Source of the DNA: Colias croceus
Lineage: Eukaryota > Arthropoda > Insecta > Lepidoptera > Pieridae
DNA: 64,000 nt
Direction: 5' to 3'
NCBI RefSeq assembly: GCF_905220415.1
Contig: NC_059543.1
Span: 2,418,001 to 2,482,000 of the forward strand
The translations under genes were made by a program, and so were the position numbers. Positions 45,574 to 57,935 of the stretch are shown here, piece after piece. Numbering within the stretch: position 1 is the first letter of the stretch; each line of letters begins with the position of its first letter. Below the pieces are notes generated by a model. The model saw nothing but the letters and a program-made list of their open reading frames with translations. It did not search any database and had not been told where the DNA came from.

Positions 45574-48054
45574 TTAAGGATATAAATACTTACAAAATAG
45601 ACTAGGAACTTTCATTGACCATAGTAAAGTGTGACTGCATTTGATTTTCACAAATTCAGAACCATCAAAGGTATTTGATGTACTCACTAGAACTCCATAT
45701 TTTAACGGTTGATTATCTAAAAGGACAAAATAAATAATAAGTTAACATTAATTACATGGAAAATAAAGTTTTATCAATAAAACACGATTATTGATAAAAC
45801 TTTATTTGTATGGTGAATACATTTTATCTTGTTTGAATATTTATAAACAATCAGTAAAGCCAAAAAAAAACTTTTTTCCCCGACAAGACGAAAGACGCAA
45901 TTTAGAATCCCACATTAAGATCGAAATTATTGTACTCTATAAAAAAATCTCATTTCATTTCAATGCTATAAAATTAAATATATTTAAAAAATCTTACTCA
46001 AATTCCACTTCAATCCACTAGTCGTCACAAATTCACAGCTTTCCCCAATCGGCACCAAAGAACACCAAGATCGTTTATTATTTCTAGAATCTTCTGGAAC
46101 AAATATCACATGGTCTCCCGGTGACAGGAGCCAGGATATTGTATCGTCTGACATTATATATACTTTGGTGTTTGGGTTCAGTAGCTCTCGATCTCTGACG
46201 AGGAAAAGTGTTTGTATGTTGCCTAGGATTTGGTCTATGCGGCCTGAGTTTTGGCCAATGGCTATTACATGATCCATCTGAAATGTAGAAATTTGGATGG
46301 AAATATGATTTGTCACCGAATTATTATTTTTTTTGATAGGGTTGGACTGGTACTTGGGAGCAAAATTTAAACCATTTAGCTTGATTCAGTTAATTTTTTA
46401 CGTATTTTTACAAATAGTTGCTTGAAAAACAAATTATGCGATTTTTAAAAGAGCCAAATTAGAACAGTGATTTTGACAGTATCTGTAATTTTTACGAAAT
46501 AGTTTTCTCAATGAAGTGTATTCTTACCTCTGTCTCATTTTGTTTGCAATAATTATTCAATTCTATCAATGCTTTCGTAAAGTCTGTGTCGTTTTGATCT
46601 GGCGTGTGTAAAGCCTGTAATTTAATTAATCATTACTTGAACTATGTTTGCATAAAGATTTTTTGACAAAATGTGTAGTTTTTTTTACATATTTTTTTAA
46701 GATATTGTACTGCAAATCTTTAAAATATATTTTTTCCTTAACAAAAATAAAAGTTCAATGTAAAACTAATTTGCATATTTTAAAGTTACCAACTATCATA
46801 ATAATGTTAATATCACCTTACAACCTTTCTTTTTATACTCCTGCAGTAGATCTGTGGTAATGGAGTCAAAATCTCCAGTTATCATGTCTGGCAACTGCAT
46901 CGTTTTCTGCTCTTCCAAGGAAAGATTTTTCAAGAATTTGTTCCAATGTGTTGTACCACCATCTACCGTCATTCTAAGTGCAGCTGAAAATTAATAACTT
47001 TTATTTCTTAATGTTCTTTCACTATTGAGTAATAGTGAAAGTACCTACATTAAATCAAAGTCATAAAAAATGCCAAATACAAAATTGCTCTTCTACTTGA
47101 ATAAATAAATATTTAAGTTGACAAGTTTCTCATATTATATTAATTATTAAATTAAAATCTTAATATATATAAATCTCGTGTCACAATGTTTGTCCTCAAT
47201 AGACTCCTAAACCACTTAACCGATTATAATAAAATTCGCACACCATATGCAGTTCGATCCAACTTGAGAGATAGGATAGTTTAAACATGTAGATACCACG
47301 GGCGAAGCCGGGGCGGACCACTAGTAGCTATATAATAAACTTACCACCATTCCAAAAGCCCATAACAAAGTCTCGACTCTGTGACACGGGCCGATTTAAC
47401 ACTAAAACTGCATATTTAGTGTTTTTCCTCTTCTCAATGTCCAGTATATGTGAAATATCCCATTGCCAACACTTGACAACGTTACACATTTGTTTGCACG
47501 ATACATGCTGTACAGAAAACGTATGGTGTAATTTTTTTACCTACAAATATTTGAAATAAAGGACCTTTTTTTCAAGGCAACATTTATTTTTAATTGAATA
47601 TTATTTAAGATTTGTGAGGTAAGGAATAATCAAAATCACACAAACATGTAGTACAGTAGTATGAACAAAATTATAAAAACAGTTTATATACCTCAATATA
47701 TTTAATGAATGAATGAATGAATGAAAACGCTTTATTGTACACCATTACAAACAGGAAAAAAACATACAGAAGAGCGACATGTACAAATGGCGGCCTTATG
47801 GCTTTAGTAGCCATCTCGGTATCAGGCAACCAAACACAAGATAAAAAACAAAAAATTATGACAGAGGGTGGTGGTTAAGCTGTATTAGATTAATAATTAA
47901 AAAACAAAAATTCAAACCACATTATACAACCCCAATATAGGTATTGTTTCCCATGTAGAGGAAAAAAATGATTGGAATCTTAATATAATTATAATAATGC
48001 GATATTCTTACGCAATATTTAGCTTACCTTTTGTACAAGTCCATTTGTAGTCAT
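45574..48054 (-). CDS. TPK1: Thiamine pyrophosphokinase, complete, six exons
   Basis: It transfers pyrophosphate from ATP to thiamine, giving the cofactor thiamine diphosphate in the cytosol. Exons in transcript order: 48054-48028, 47507-47345, 46983-46817, 46614-46528, 46277-45998, 45716-45574. All are GT-AG with consistent phase, giving 288 residues (human TPK1 is 243). It starts MTTNGLVQK; the rest carries the family landmarks RMTVDGGTTHWNKF, LPDMITGDFDSI, HTPDQNDTDFTKAL, GQNSGRIDQILGNIQTLF and VTTSGLKWNL, and ends YGVLVSTSNTFDG. The extra length is mostly N-terminal. The first exon encodes only nine residues, so the start is less certain than the body. A good donor-like GTAAGTAT lies inside the last 20 bases of the reading frame. 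AATAAAT overlaps the stop region. Confidence 0.93.
45761..45807. repeat. Perfect 20-bp hairpin in the last TPK1 intron
   Basis: AAATAAAGTTTTATCAATAA at 45761-45780 and its exact complement at 45788-45807, with a 7-nt loop. It lies 45 bp upstream of the final TPK1 acceptor. Confidence 0.92.
47158..47325 (-). repeat. R2 repeat copy
   Basis: AATATATATAAATCTCGTGTC at the start (trimmed), GACAAACATTGTG complement words, and GGGCGAAGCCGGGGCGGACC at the right. It ends 20 bp from a TPK1 exon. Confidence 0.75.
47703..47850 (-). repeat. LINE 3' fragment with (GAAT)n tail
   Basis: GAATGAATGAATGAATGAA is followed by ACGCTTTATTGTACACC and ACAAATGGCGGCCTTATGGC, a combination seen at 3' ends of lepidopteran LINEs. 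It is in the first TPK1 intron, reading antisense to the plus strand. Confidence 0.6.
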
Positions 48055-48501
48055 TTTGCTATCTTCAATTTGAAATTATAAGTTAAGATTTAAGAAAAAA
48101 TATGTTCTTTCGCCTCTAGTTACTGAGAATTTATCATGCGCTATTGTGCAGTCATAACCTTGACTTTTGATGCACTGCAATCAATGAAATGTTTATAAAT
48201 ATTAAATAGTAAATTTAAATATACTATCAGTGTAAGAATTTATTTATTTTACGACGAAGATACAAATATTATTTCACCTTGCGAAATTTTGACAGAAATT
48301 TGAAATTTCGCGAATAAAATTTGACTTTGAGAACTTTTAATTTTTTTTTTCGTTTGTAACGTCAGTGAGCAAAGTCTTTCTGACAGTGCAAGGTGTGAAG
48401 TAGGTTTCTGTGAGTACCTAGTTTTCATGGTATAGAATATTATATATTTAGATTGCATGGTTTCGTAAGGTTTTACAACGTTAGAATATTTGCTTTACTA
48501 C

Positions 48502-48809
48502 CATTGAGATATACATATGGAGACGACACCGCCTACATCACTTATGTTCCGCTCAACATACGCCATATGGCGTAACTGCACGCTCATTTTTTATTTGTTT
48601 TAAAGTGAAACGCATCAAATATTATGCCTTCGTGTGTGTTACGATTGTGGTTACGATATTGCACAAATAATACAGAAAAGTGCAAAGGAATAACTTTCAT
48701 CGGTAAGTACCTAACTAGATAATAATTTTTAAAACTAAGTTAGAGCAAAAAATGAACCACAGATTTTGTTCGTGGTGTCTCCTCCATACGTAGTAAGATT
48801 ATCTCAATG
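48502..48809. mobile_element. Short hAT-like element, same family as 5306 and 41095
   Basis: CATTGAGATATACATATGG at the left; inverted CATTGAGATAATCTTACTAC at the right. Flanks TTTACTAC (48494-48501) and TTTAATAC (48810-48817) differ at one base. The first 100 bp match the start of the 41095 element closely. It lies upstream of TPK1. Confidence 0.78.
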
Positions 48810-48817
48810 TTTAATAC

Positions 48818-49713
48818 ACTCTGAATAAAAAAAAAGTAAATATATGAATGTTTCTTCGTATATTCTCAAAACTTTTGAGACTTCTCTTATTTAAAACTAC
48901 TTATAGTTTTGAAGGGAAATTTCTTTATCGCGGGAGGGAAAAAAAATTGATCAAAAGATGATCCTGATGTAGCGTTTTGCAAATTAGTGACAAGATTAAC
49001 TTCATTGAACGATCATGTGTTATCACAAAAACATAAGAAGCATAGGTATGGTCGGGTATAGCGGCCAGTCATCGGTAAGTACTTCAATAATCGTAAAAGT
49101 TTTTAAAGTGAAACTTTTATTACATCGTCTCAAACTTTTTGGTCTGTGTAGCGCATGTCGCGTGACGCACGATACGTACGATAAATTATCGTACAAATAC
49201 GATAATTTTTAGTTAAATGTCTATAGTGTGAAAAAAAATTTTCACTATTACCGTGGTTTCATAAAACCACACAACATTTTTTTTTCCAAATTATTATTAT
49301 TATTACTTTAATAAGTTTCAAAATACTTACTAATATGAAACAATTATTTCAGGTAAATTTTTTTTAAGAAATCGCCATTGGAAGAGGAAGTAAAAAAAGC
49401 AGAACTTAATATTTGTGCTATGCTGATGGAACACAATTTACCGTGAAGCAAATGTTGATACATTTTGATACATTTATGTATTTAGTTAATTAATAAAGAA
49501 TTTTTTTTTTAATAACATACTTTTTTTTATTCATACCCGCCTCCAATCTCCATGGCATATTATTGGCATTTTCAGGAGTGGATTGTGGCAGATTTTTTGC
49601 CAGCGTCCGGCAGATTTGCCATTTTTGAAATGGTCACCCTGATTCTGTGTCTGTAGCACAGAATACATAATAGTAGCTAAACGCTATCTGTAGCACTAAG
49701 CACAGTGAAAAAT
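48818..49713. other. Gap between TPK1 and the LINE, with an hAT-like protein scrap
   Basis: At about 49380-49453 a frame after a TTTCAG acceptor reads KKSPLEEEVKKAELNICAML then MEHNLP and a stop. This resembles a fragment of hAT-related transposases. An ATTAATAAAG signal follows at 49490. The 49015-49212 frame is unassigned. Confidence 0.4.
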
Positions 49714-49726
49714 AAATTCTTTGAAT
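49714..49726. repeat. Target-site duplication, left copy
   Basis: AAATTCTTTGAAT, identical to 55321-55333. It bounds the LINE. Confidence 0.88.
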
Positions 49727-49951
49727 GAACAGAGAAAGCGCGGGAAACTTCGAAGTTGGAGGGAGTGTTTCTAAAGCTGATTTAATTTTAATTATTTTTT
49801 TTTGTAGTCAGAGGTGTTTATTTTGTAAATATTACTTGTATTTATTATATATATTTGTAAATTCATATAGTTTTGTGGTGTATATTGGTAAGTTTTCTTG
49901 TAGATATATTTTTAGTATGTAAGAACCCTCGCGGGAGTTTCGGGCGGGAAT

Positions 49952-51400
49952 ATGAACGACCCTCCCGATCCTTTTTCAGAGGATTCAGATTTACGCTCTG
50001 GTCCTCTTGTGGCAAGTTATGTCACATTGGAATCAAACAATGAAAGTATACTATTAGATCCGGAACTAAATAGAAAAAGGCGGCGTAAAAAAATTATGAA
50101 TGATAGCGATACAAATATTAATTCTAGTAATGATTCTTCTTCCTTTATATCAAATAATAATGTAGCAGAAACATCAAACTCAGTTCCACCTAATCCTACA
50201 GATCATAATATCCGTGCCAATTATATCCAAACAGATGGATATCCATATATTATAGTTCATGTGCAGAGAATAGAAGGCTCTGAGGGAGATGGCTCCACAT
50301 TGCACCCTATCACATTTGGAAATTTCTTAAAGAAAAATAAAATTCAAAATATTGTTCCTGGCAGTGTTAAGAGAATAGGGAGAAATAGATGTTCTGTTGC
50401 GTTTTCAACCTTTTACGATGCCAATGCATTTTTAAATAATAGCAATCTAAATACATTTAAACTAAAAGCTAAAATCCCAACATTTCACATTACAAGAATG
50501 GGTTTAGTTAGGGGTGTTCCGAGTGACTGGTCTCCTGAGGAAGTTATAGATAATATATCTGTGCCTTCTGGCTGTGGTAAAATTATTAAAATTAGGCGAA
50601 TCAATTTTAAAGTAAACATTGATGGATCCAATGTTTGGAAGCCATCCCAATCTGTCATTTTAACCTTCGATGGTCAAGTCCTACCCCAAAAAATATACAT
50701 GTGTTATAATGCATTACCAGTTGATTTGTATATTTTCCCAACAATTCAATGTTTTAACTGTTGCCGATATGGCCATACAAAAAACATCTGTAGATCGAAA
50801 CCTCGTTGTTATAAATGTGGTCTAGATCATTCAGGTGAGACATGCACTGTTGAGGAAGATTGCGCACAGTGTATTACATGTTCTGGCTTTCACTACGCTA
50901 CGAATAAAGTCTGTCCAGAATTTAATAGACAAAGGAACATTAAAATTTCAATGGCTCAGCAGAATATATCATATGCTGAAGCAAGTAAATTACATCCACA
51001 AATTTCTAAATCTTTTACAGACATATTACAGTCAACCCCAACTGTACATCTCACATCAAATAAAACAAATTCATTACATGCTGGCACTCAGAGGTCATCA
51101 TATAAAAAGACAGTAGCTTTAAAACCACGATCTCCACCTAAAACAAGTGTGGGATATGATAGAGCTTCGCATGAAGCCCTCATAAAGGAATATCAGATCC
51201 CAGCTCCTGATAATGGTTGCGCAATTCAGCCTAGTAGTGACCAGTCTCCTAATAATGTCATATTAGATTTATTATCAACTTTAATAGAAGCTTTACATCA
51301 AAACAATATCTTAAAACCGTCCAACGTTGCTCAGTTAAACAATGTGCTCAAAAATTTCGGTAATAATAATGGATTCAAATATAATTCAGTGGAACTGTAG
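49952..51400 (+). CDS. LINE ORF1, Gag-like RNA-binding protein
   Basis: 482 residues, intact. It packages the element RNA into a ribonucleoprotein. The N-terminal third is polar and low-complexity. A middle RRM-like region contains KRIGRNRCSVAFSTFYDANA. Three zinc knuckles follow from about residue 266: CFNCCRYGHTKNIC, CYKCGLDHSGETC and CITCSGFHYATNKVC. The last 32 bp overlap ORF2, which starts at 51369 in another frame, so ORF2 translation probably depends on reinitiation. Confidence 0.92.
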   Translation: MNDPPDPFSEDSDLRSGPLVASYVTLESNNESILLDPELNRKRRRKKIMNDSDTNINSSNDSSSFISNNNVAETSNSVPPNPTDHNIRANYIQTDGYPYIIVHVQRIEGSEGDGSTLHPITFGNFLKKNKIQNIVPGSVKRIGRNRCSVAFSTFYDANAFLNNSNLNTFKLKAKIPTFHITRMGLVRGVPSDWSPEEVIDNISVPSGCGKIIKIRRINFKVNIDGSNVWKPSQSVILTFDGQVLPQKIYMCYNALPVDLYIFPTIQCFNCCRYGHTKNICRSKPRCYKCGLDHSGETCTVEEDCAQCITCSGFHYATNKVCPEFNRQRNIKISMAQQNISYAEASKLHPQISKSFTDILQSTPTVHLTSNKTNSLHAGTQRSSYKKTVALKPRSPPKTSVGYDRASHEALIKEYQIPAPDNGCAIQPSSDQSPNNVILDLLSTLIEALHQNNILKPSNVAQLNNVLKNFGNNNGFKYNSVEL

Positions 51401-54400
51401 AAGTGTTATCCCTAAAAAAACGGAACTAATACATCTTATAAATAAATATAAACCTTTGGCAATTGCCTTAAATGAAACATGGTTAAAACCAAATTCATTT
51501 TTTCGCATTCCTGGATATCACTGTTTACGTGATGACAGGAGTGATGGATATGGTGGGGTTGCTATTTTATTAAAAAATTCATTGCTATACAAAAAAATAA
51601 TTTTTTTCAACAATAATCAGTCTTGTAATATAAACGTTGTGGGAGCCGTTGTTGACAAAATTTCCGTTGTGTCAATTTACATACCCCATCCAACTTCTGA
51701 AGCTTTAAATGATTTAAGACAGGTATTGAATTCACTACATGGTCAAGTGCTTGTGTTAGGGGATTTTAATTCACACCATCAAGTATGGGGCAGTAGTATT
51801 ACTAATACCAATGGAGAATTATTATTGGAGTTAATTGATAAATTCAATTTATGTTTATTGAATACAGGTGAACCGACTCGACGGACACATATTAATGAAA
51901 ATATTAGTGCAGTAGATTTATCAATGTGCTCGGCAAATTTAGCTTCAAAAATATCGTGGAAGCCTTTAGTGTCTACTTTTGGAAGCGACCACTTTCCAAT
52001 TTTGTTAAATCTTCCTAATAAAAATAATAAGCATTGTAATAAAAGATCACCACGCTGTAAATATAATTTAAAAAATGTAGACTGGGATATTTATCGAAAT
52101 CGCATAGAAAACGAGGTTAAGGAGCTGTCTGAAGTCAAAGAGGGGAAAGAAACAGAATGTTCAAACAATTTTGCAAAAATTATTTTAAAAGTAGCTGATG
52201 AAATTTTTCCTACAAAACCAACGAAAACTTCAATACTACCTTTTCCCCCTTGGTGAGATAAGGAATGTTCAGAGGCTATCAAGAAAAGGAAATCCATAGA
52301 GAAAGTATATAACAAAGACATGTCAGAAGAAAATTTGGATATTTTAAACGCGATTATAAAAGATACCCAAATTCTTCTTAAAAAGAAAAAAAGGGAAGGA
52401 TGGAAATCATTTTGTGCCTCTCTTTCTCCCAATTCTAATCCTAGCGAAGTATGGAACTCTATAAGACGCTTCAGGTCAGTTTATAGAGATCAACAATTTA
52501 TAGTTCCAGAATCGTTAGCTGAAGAATTTATAGATACAATAGCACCACCTTCAGTCCCATCACAGTTAGATTACTTCCCCATTTTAAAATCTGTTCAAAT
52601 GGATCATAACTATGCAATACTATCAACACCATTCACATTATATGAATTAAAGGGTACTTTGTCTGGAGTGAACGATTCTGCACCGGGTTTAGACGGAATA
52701 CCTTACTCCTTCCTCACGCACCTCGGCGATTCTGCCTTGGAATATTATCTAAACCTTATTAACGTTGTTTTGCTGACAGGAAATATACCACCTCAATGGA
52801 TGGAGCAGGAAGTGATACCTGTGTTAAAACCTAACAAAAACCCAGAGGAAGCATCCTCCTACAGACCTATCGTTTTATCATCAGTATTAGCCAAAATAGC
52901 CGAACATTTAGTTAAAAACCGTATAGAGTGGTATATTGAACATCATAACTCATTATCAAAAACACAGTTTGGTTTTCGGAAAGGTAAAAGTACTATGGAC
53001 AACATAAGTATTTTAACAACGGATATTCGTATTGCTTTTTCTGATAACCAACATGTCATTGCTGTTTTCCTTGATATTAATTCTGCGTATGATAATGTTA
53101 ATATACAAATTCTAAAGAATAAATTGATCAAATTATAGATCCCCGAAATACTAATTAACTTTATAATTGTAATAGCCACTGAGAGAAAATTAAATTTAAA
53201 GTTAAATTATTCTGACTCAACATTATCGCGAACTGTACATAAAGGACTTCCTCAAGGATCCGTCCTCAGCCCATTATTGTATAACATATATACAAGCGAT
53301 TTAGAAGATATATTTTTTGATTCTGTTAACATATTACAATACGCTGATGACGTTGTAATATATATTGCAAATGATAATTTAATTTCAGCTTGTAGCTCGA
53401 TAAACAATAACTTGCATGTATTAGGCGAATGGCTTGATATTAACTCACTCGATATATCGGTTTCCAAAAGTTCTGTTGTAGTTTTTTCTAGACAACGGTC
53501 GTCACCGACCGTAAATATCGTGTATAAAAATAATACCTTACCTCAACACGATCAGACTAAATTTTTAGGCGTTATATTGGATTATAGGCTCACAGGCACT
53601 CCTCACATAAATTACGTGATAATAAAGTGCGAAAAATATTTAAATATGTTAAGGTGCCTCTCGGGGGTGTGGTGGGGAGCTCACCCATTTTGTTTGAAGC
53701 TTGTTTATAATGCCATTATAAGAAGTACTATGGACTACGGGATGTTTCTCTTAGACGGTGGAAATGTTACAGCCTTTAAAAAGTTAGATCTTATTCAATC
53801 GAAAGCGTTACGAATAATAACAGGTGCCATGAAATCTAGCCCAATCAATGCGCTTCAAATAGAATGTTGTGAGCCTCCGCTATCCCTTCGGAGGCAATAT
53901 TTATCAGATAGATATGTATTTCGTCTATTTCAATTCTCTAGACATCCCTTGTTCAATAGATTAGAAAAATTATATTGCAAAATTCTAACATGCAGGTATT
54001 GGGACCATAAAATGTTACCATGTCTGATTCAAAGTTATCACAGAATCAAATCTATACCTTCCCCGATTCATCGGTCTTCGGCGTTGCCGCTATTTAGTAA
54101 TAATTTCAAATCTCTTCTTATATCCCCAGATATAGTTTATAATATAGGCATAACGAAACATGATTCATATGCTTATATAGAATTTAAAAATGCACTGAAT
54201 TGTAAAGAATGGGAAAAACATAATCACATTTATACTGACGCATCAAAATCATCACCTCAGAGTTGTGTAGGAGTTGGAGTGTTTCACCAGCAGTTCAACA
54301 TTTATGTAAAAAATAAACTTCCGCCAGAATCGTCAGTTTTTACTGGAGAATGCTTAGGTATACTTAAGGCCGTAGAGTATGTAATCTTAATGAAACTGCC

Positions 54401-55088
54401 AAAAACAATTATATTTACAGATTCCAAGAGTGCCTTGCAAAGTCTTCACAAATTTTCATTTCTTAATAAACCATTTTACCCCATTATTTTTGATATCAAA
54501 AGTAAATTATTAGAATGTTCATTCAAAGGTTATGCTGTTACATTTGCTTGGATACCAAGTCACAGTGGTATCCAAGGAAATGAAAAAGCTGATGAGTTGG
54601 CAAGGTCTGCTGTGCGATGTGGAGACATGTTTCCCTATCAGAGTTATTGCCATGACTTGGTCAGTTTGCCTAAAATTTACTTGCACGAGTCTTGGGAAAA
54701 TCTCTGGAAACAAAGTACATTATATAAAGGAAAGCAATATTATAAGTTACAAGAAGTCGTTACCACTAAACCTTGGTTCAATAAAGTTACAGGCTGTAAG
54801 CTTGTAACCTCTATTATTATAAGAATGCGTCTTGGTCATACATGTTGCCCAGCTCATCTTGCGAGACTGGGTATTTTAAATAGTGCCATCTGTGAATGTG
54901 GAACTGATGTAGGAGATATAGATCACATATTTTTTGCATGCCCCTTACTTGACCACTCTTCGTTTATATCCAACTTGATATCCCTTCGTATCCCATTTCC
55001 AACTCGTATGTTATGTTTACTACAAAATCCTATAAAGTTATACAACGCCTTATCATCATTTATAATAAGTAATAACTTAAAGTTATAA
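51369..55088 (+). pseudogene. LINE ORF2: endonuclease, reverse transcriptase, RNase H; two nonsense codons
   Basis: One continuous frame of 1239 codons is cut by TGA at 52254-52256 (in PFPPW-stop-DKEC, where a second tryptophan is expected) and TAG at 53136-53138. The apurinic endonuclease begins MDSNIIQWNCRSV with LNETWL, LGDFNSHH and SDHFPIL. Reverse transcriptase motifs are GFRKGKSTMDN, GLPQGSVLSPLLYNIY and YADDVVIYIAN. RNase H has YTDASKS, TGECLGILKAVE, FTDSKSAL and IPSHSGIQGNEKADELA, all four acidic positions present. A C-terminal ICECGTDVGDIDHIFFAC zinc motif follows. No frameshift is present, so the copy is young. Confidence 0.93.
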
Positions 55089-55320
55089 TAATTTATACAT
55101 ATATATTTGTATCTAGTAACATTAAACGTATCTATAATAAGTAAATAATAATATAAATAGTAATCTATGTATATATAAATATTTCCCAACTCCTCTGACT
55201 TAAATCCAAATCTCCTCACCATAATCCTTACCGCGAATTGTTTCCTTACCTTTTATCATACTTGACACTGGCAAATAGTCACATCTTCTTGCCATGAAAA
55301 CAAAAAAAAAAAAAAAAAAA

Positions 55321-55333
55321 AAATTCTTTGAAT
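55321..55333. repeat. Target-site duplication, right copy
   Basis: AAATTCTTTGAAT directly after the A tract. Confidence 0.88.
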
Positions 55334-55463
55334 AAATTTTAAAACGTCAAACTTGTTGACTGTTGTGTGTTGTGACAAGATTCAAGAAATAAAAATTAAA
55401 ATTCGAAAATAACTTTGTTTTTGATTAACTCTGTGCCTATTCGATTAATCTTAATTCACAAAA
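55334..55463 (+). promoter_or_regulatory. Residual CHMP5 5' flank / 5' UTR
   Basis: Only 130 bp of non-LINE sequence remain between the LINE target duplication and the CHMP5 ATG. No TATA box or clear initiator is visible. If transcription starts further upstream in the original genome, the LINE now splits the promoter or 5' UTR. Confidence 0.4.
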
Positions 55464-57769
55464 ATGAATAGAATATTTGGAAGAGGAAAACCTAAAACTC
55501 CAGGTCCGAGCATATCAGACTGCATAAGTACTGTAAGTAGAAGCTAAAGCGATGAGATAGTATGATTCATACCTTGAAATACTAATAAGAATGTTGTAAT
55601 TTCTAGGTGGATAGCCGAGCTGATAATATTGAACAAAAAGTTCAAAAGCTAGATGCGGAGCTAAGGAAATACAAAGAACAAATGGCCAAAATGCGAGAAG
55701 GGCCAGCGAAAAATTCTGTAAAGCAAAAGGCGATGAGAGTTCTAAAACAGAAGAAAATGTATGGTTCTTATTTATTTAGTTAATTATCTTCATCTAAATC
55801 GTCTAAATTGATATAAAATATATTAGGAAAGATGTTTATTCCAATAATTTTTACTACTTCCTGATAGATTTTGCTAAATATGGCACTTTCATTAAACAAA
55901 GAAGAAAAATGCATTTTAAGTCTTAACAACATTAGTATTTTATTGTGCACAAGTGTGTACAAGCTTATGATAAGTATTTTAAATAATAAATACAACAAAA
56001 CACTTTGAATAAAGAATGTCAACAAACTCGTCTTTATATTTTCAAATATTTCTCAGTATAAACATATTTTTTTGCATGAAATACAAAAAATATTAACTTA
56101 TGTATTATTTCCAGGTATGAACAACAGATTGATAACCTCCGAGCTCAATCATTCAACATGGAACAGGCAAACTACGCAACACAAACATTAAAAGACACTC
56201 ACGCTACAGTCACAGCAATGAAAGATGGTGTCGCGTCTATGAAAAAGGAGTTCAAAAAGATCAATATTGATTCTATTGATGTAAGTTTTAATCTATTTTT
56301 TATTTAAATAATATTCTGTCATAATACATAATCTACACTACATAATTTTAACCAGGAAAGATTTGATTGTTTGTTTGTTTTAATTGAATAGGCTCGAAAC
56401 TACTAGACCGTATAAAAAAAAATACCATTACAATCATACATTATTCCTGATGAACATAGACTTTATTTTATTCGCCCGGGTTGACCCCCGAAAACAACAT
56501 GAAAACCAGAATGCTGCAGGAGCCAGGATGATTGTCTAGTATAAAAATAAATTGCAACTCAAAGAACTAATTACATATGCATCTAACAATAAATAAACTG
56601 GCTCAGCTTATGAAAATTATGTTTTATTGGTTCACTTCATAGAATGATAAACCTTGAAAAATTATCTTCTATATAGCAGCTGAAATTATTTATTCAGTTT
56701 ATTGTAGTGTCTTTTTTTGTAAGTGGGGAAATCTGTTTAAGAATGTGCTAATATTATAAAGCCGATATTTTTTCTCGTAAGAAAAGTTTTTCTTACAATT
56801 TTATCCACAAAGATACTCACAATAATTTTATCCAAATATAAGTATCAAGTTCAATATTTAATAACAAGAATTCAAATTGCAGGATGTGAACGACGAACTC
56901 GCTGACATGTTGGAACAAGCTGATGAAGTGCAGGAGGCGCTCGGCAGGCAGTACGGCATGCCGGAGATTGATGATGATGAGCTAGCTGCGGAGTTGGATG
57001 CATTGGGTAATTTAATTCATACTTGCGTGTTTGTTATATTGATGCACAAGCTATTACGATGTCTTCGTGCGAACGAGAGTGATATCTAACCTCAATCATA
57101 CCACAAAAAAAAAGTTAGACTAAATCCAATAGAAACTTAGTGTTTAGTATGTATAGCTTTTCAACACAAAAGCAATAATTCTTAAAATTCCAACTACTCT
57201 TTATCATAAAAAAATTCATAGACAAATAACCAAATCCAAGTAAGAAAATCCATTCAGCTAAACTTGAGTTATGAATGACGAAATTAACACGACTTTCTTT
57301 AAAAGATATCCGATATCCATACATGATAATGTTTTCACTTAGCTAATCCCTATCAAAGAGTCATAGACTGGTGGCAAATTTTAAATTACTTATGTACATA
57401 TTAAAAACTCTGCCCCCGGAATCACAGACACAATAGAAAATCTATTGTGTCGTGAACCGATCGGGCCGCTGGGGGCTCATGGGTTAAAATTTAAAAGCGT
57501 TTGTAAAGGAAATCTAGTTGTATGAATAAGTGTCCGATTAGAAACCTTTGAATCAATCATACATAAATCAATAACTCATTACTACTTATTTTATTATTCC
57601 AGGTGACGAAATAGCATTAGACGATGACACATCATACCTTGATGATGTGGTCAAAGCCCCCGCGGCACCAGACAAGGAGCCAGGCGCGGACAGCATCAGG
57701 AACAAAGATGGTGTGCCCGTCGATGAGTTTGGTCTGCCGCAAGTTCCAAGCGCTGCTCATGCTAAATAG
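55464..57769 (+). CDS. CHMP5: Charged multivesicular body protein 5 (Vps60 family), complete, five exons
   Basis: An ESCRT-III related protein that binds LIP5/Vta1 and tunes the Vps4 ATPase during multivesicular body sorting at endosomes. Exons: 55464-55532, 55607-55758, 56115-56280, 56883-57006, 57603-57769; all GT-AG, phases consistent, 225 residues (human CHMP5 is 219). It begins MNRIFGRGKPKTPGPSISDC, typical of the family. A basic coiled-coil N-terminal half (KVQKLDAELRKYKEQMAKM) is followed by an acidic C-terminal half (MPEIDDDELAAELDALG), and it ends VDEFGLPQVPSAAHAK. The ATG lies in ACAAAAATGA. AATAAA at 57936-57941 is the likely poly(A) signal. It is divergent from TPK1, separated by the LINE. 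Confidence 0.97.
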
Positions 57770-57935
57770 ATGTGAGTATACTTATACTCATGAGGATATA
57801 TATATTCAGGATTTATTTTTATTATTTATAGCTATAAGCCATATAAACCATTTTTTTAATTGTATATCAATGATTCTAGGGTACAAGTTATGTACAATGT
57901 GTTAAAAAGACACACATGGTCACATAGTACTCTTG

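Larger units (their letters stand above)
49727..55320 (+). mobile_element. Near-intact I/R1-type LINE with 13-bp target duplication and poly(A)
   Basis: The element is 5.6 kb long: a 225-bp 5' UTR, ORF1 (49952-51400), ORF2 (51369-55088), 3' UTR and an A tract ending at the right duplication (55321-55333). It appears full length. ORF2 is spoiled only by two point nonsense codons. ORF1 with three zinc knuckles, and ORF2 with endonuclease, reverse transcriptase and RNase H, fit the I-superfamily (I, Nimb or related); clade is inferred from domain order, not a tree. Confidence 0.93.
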
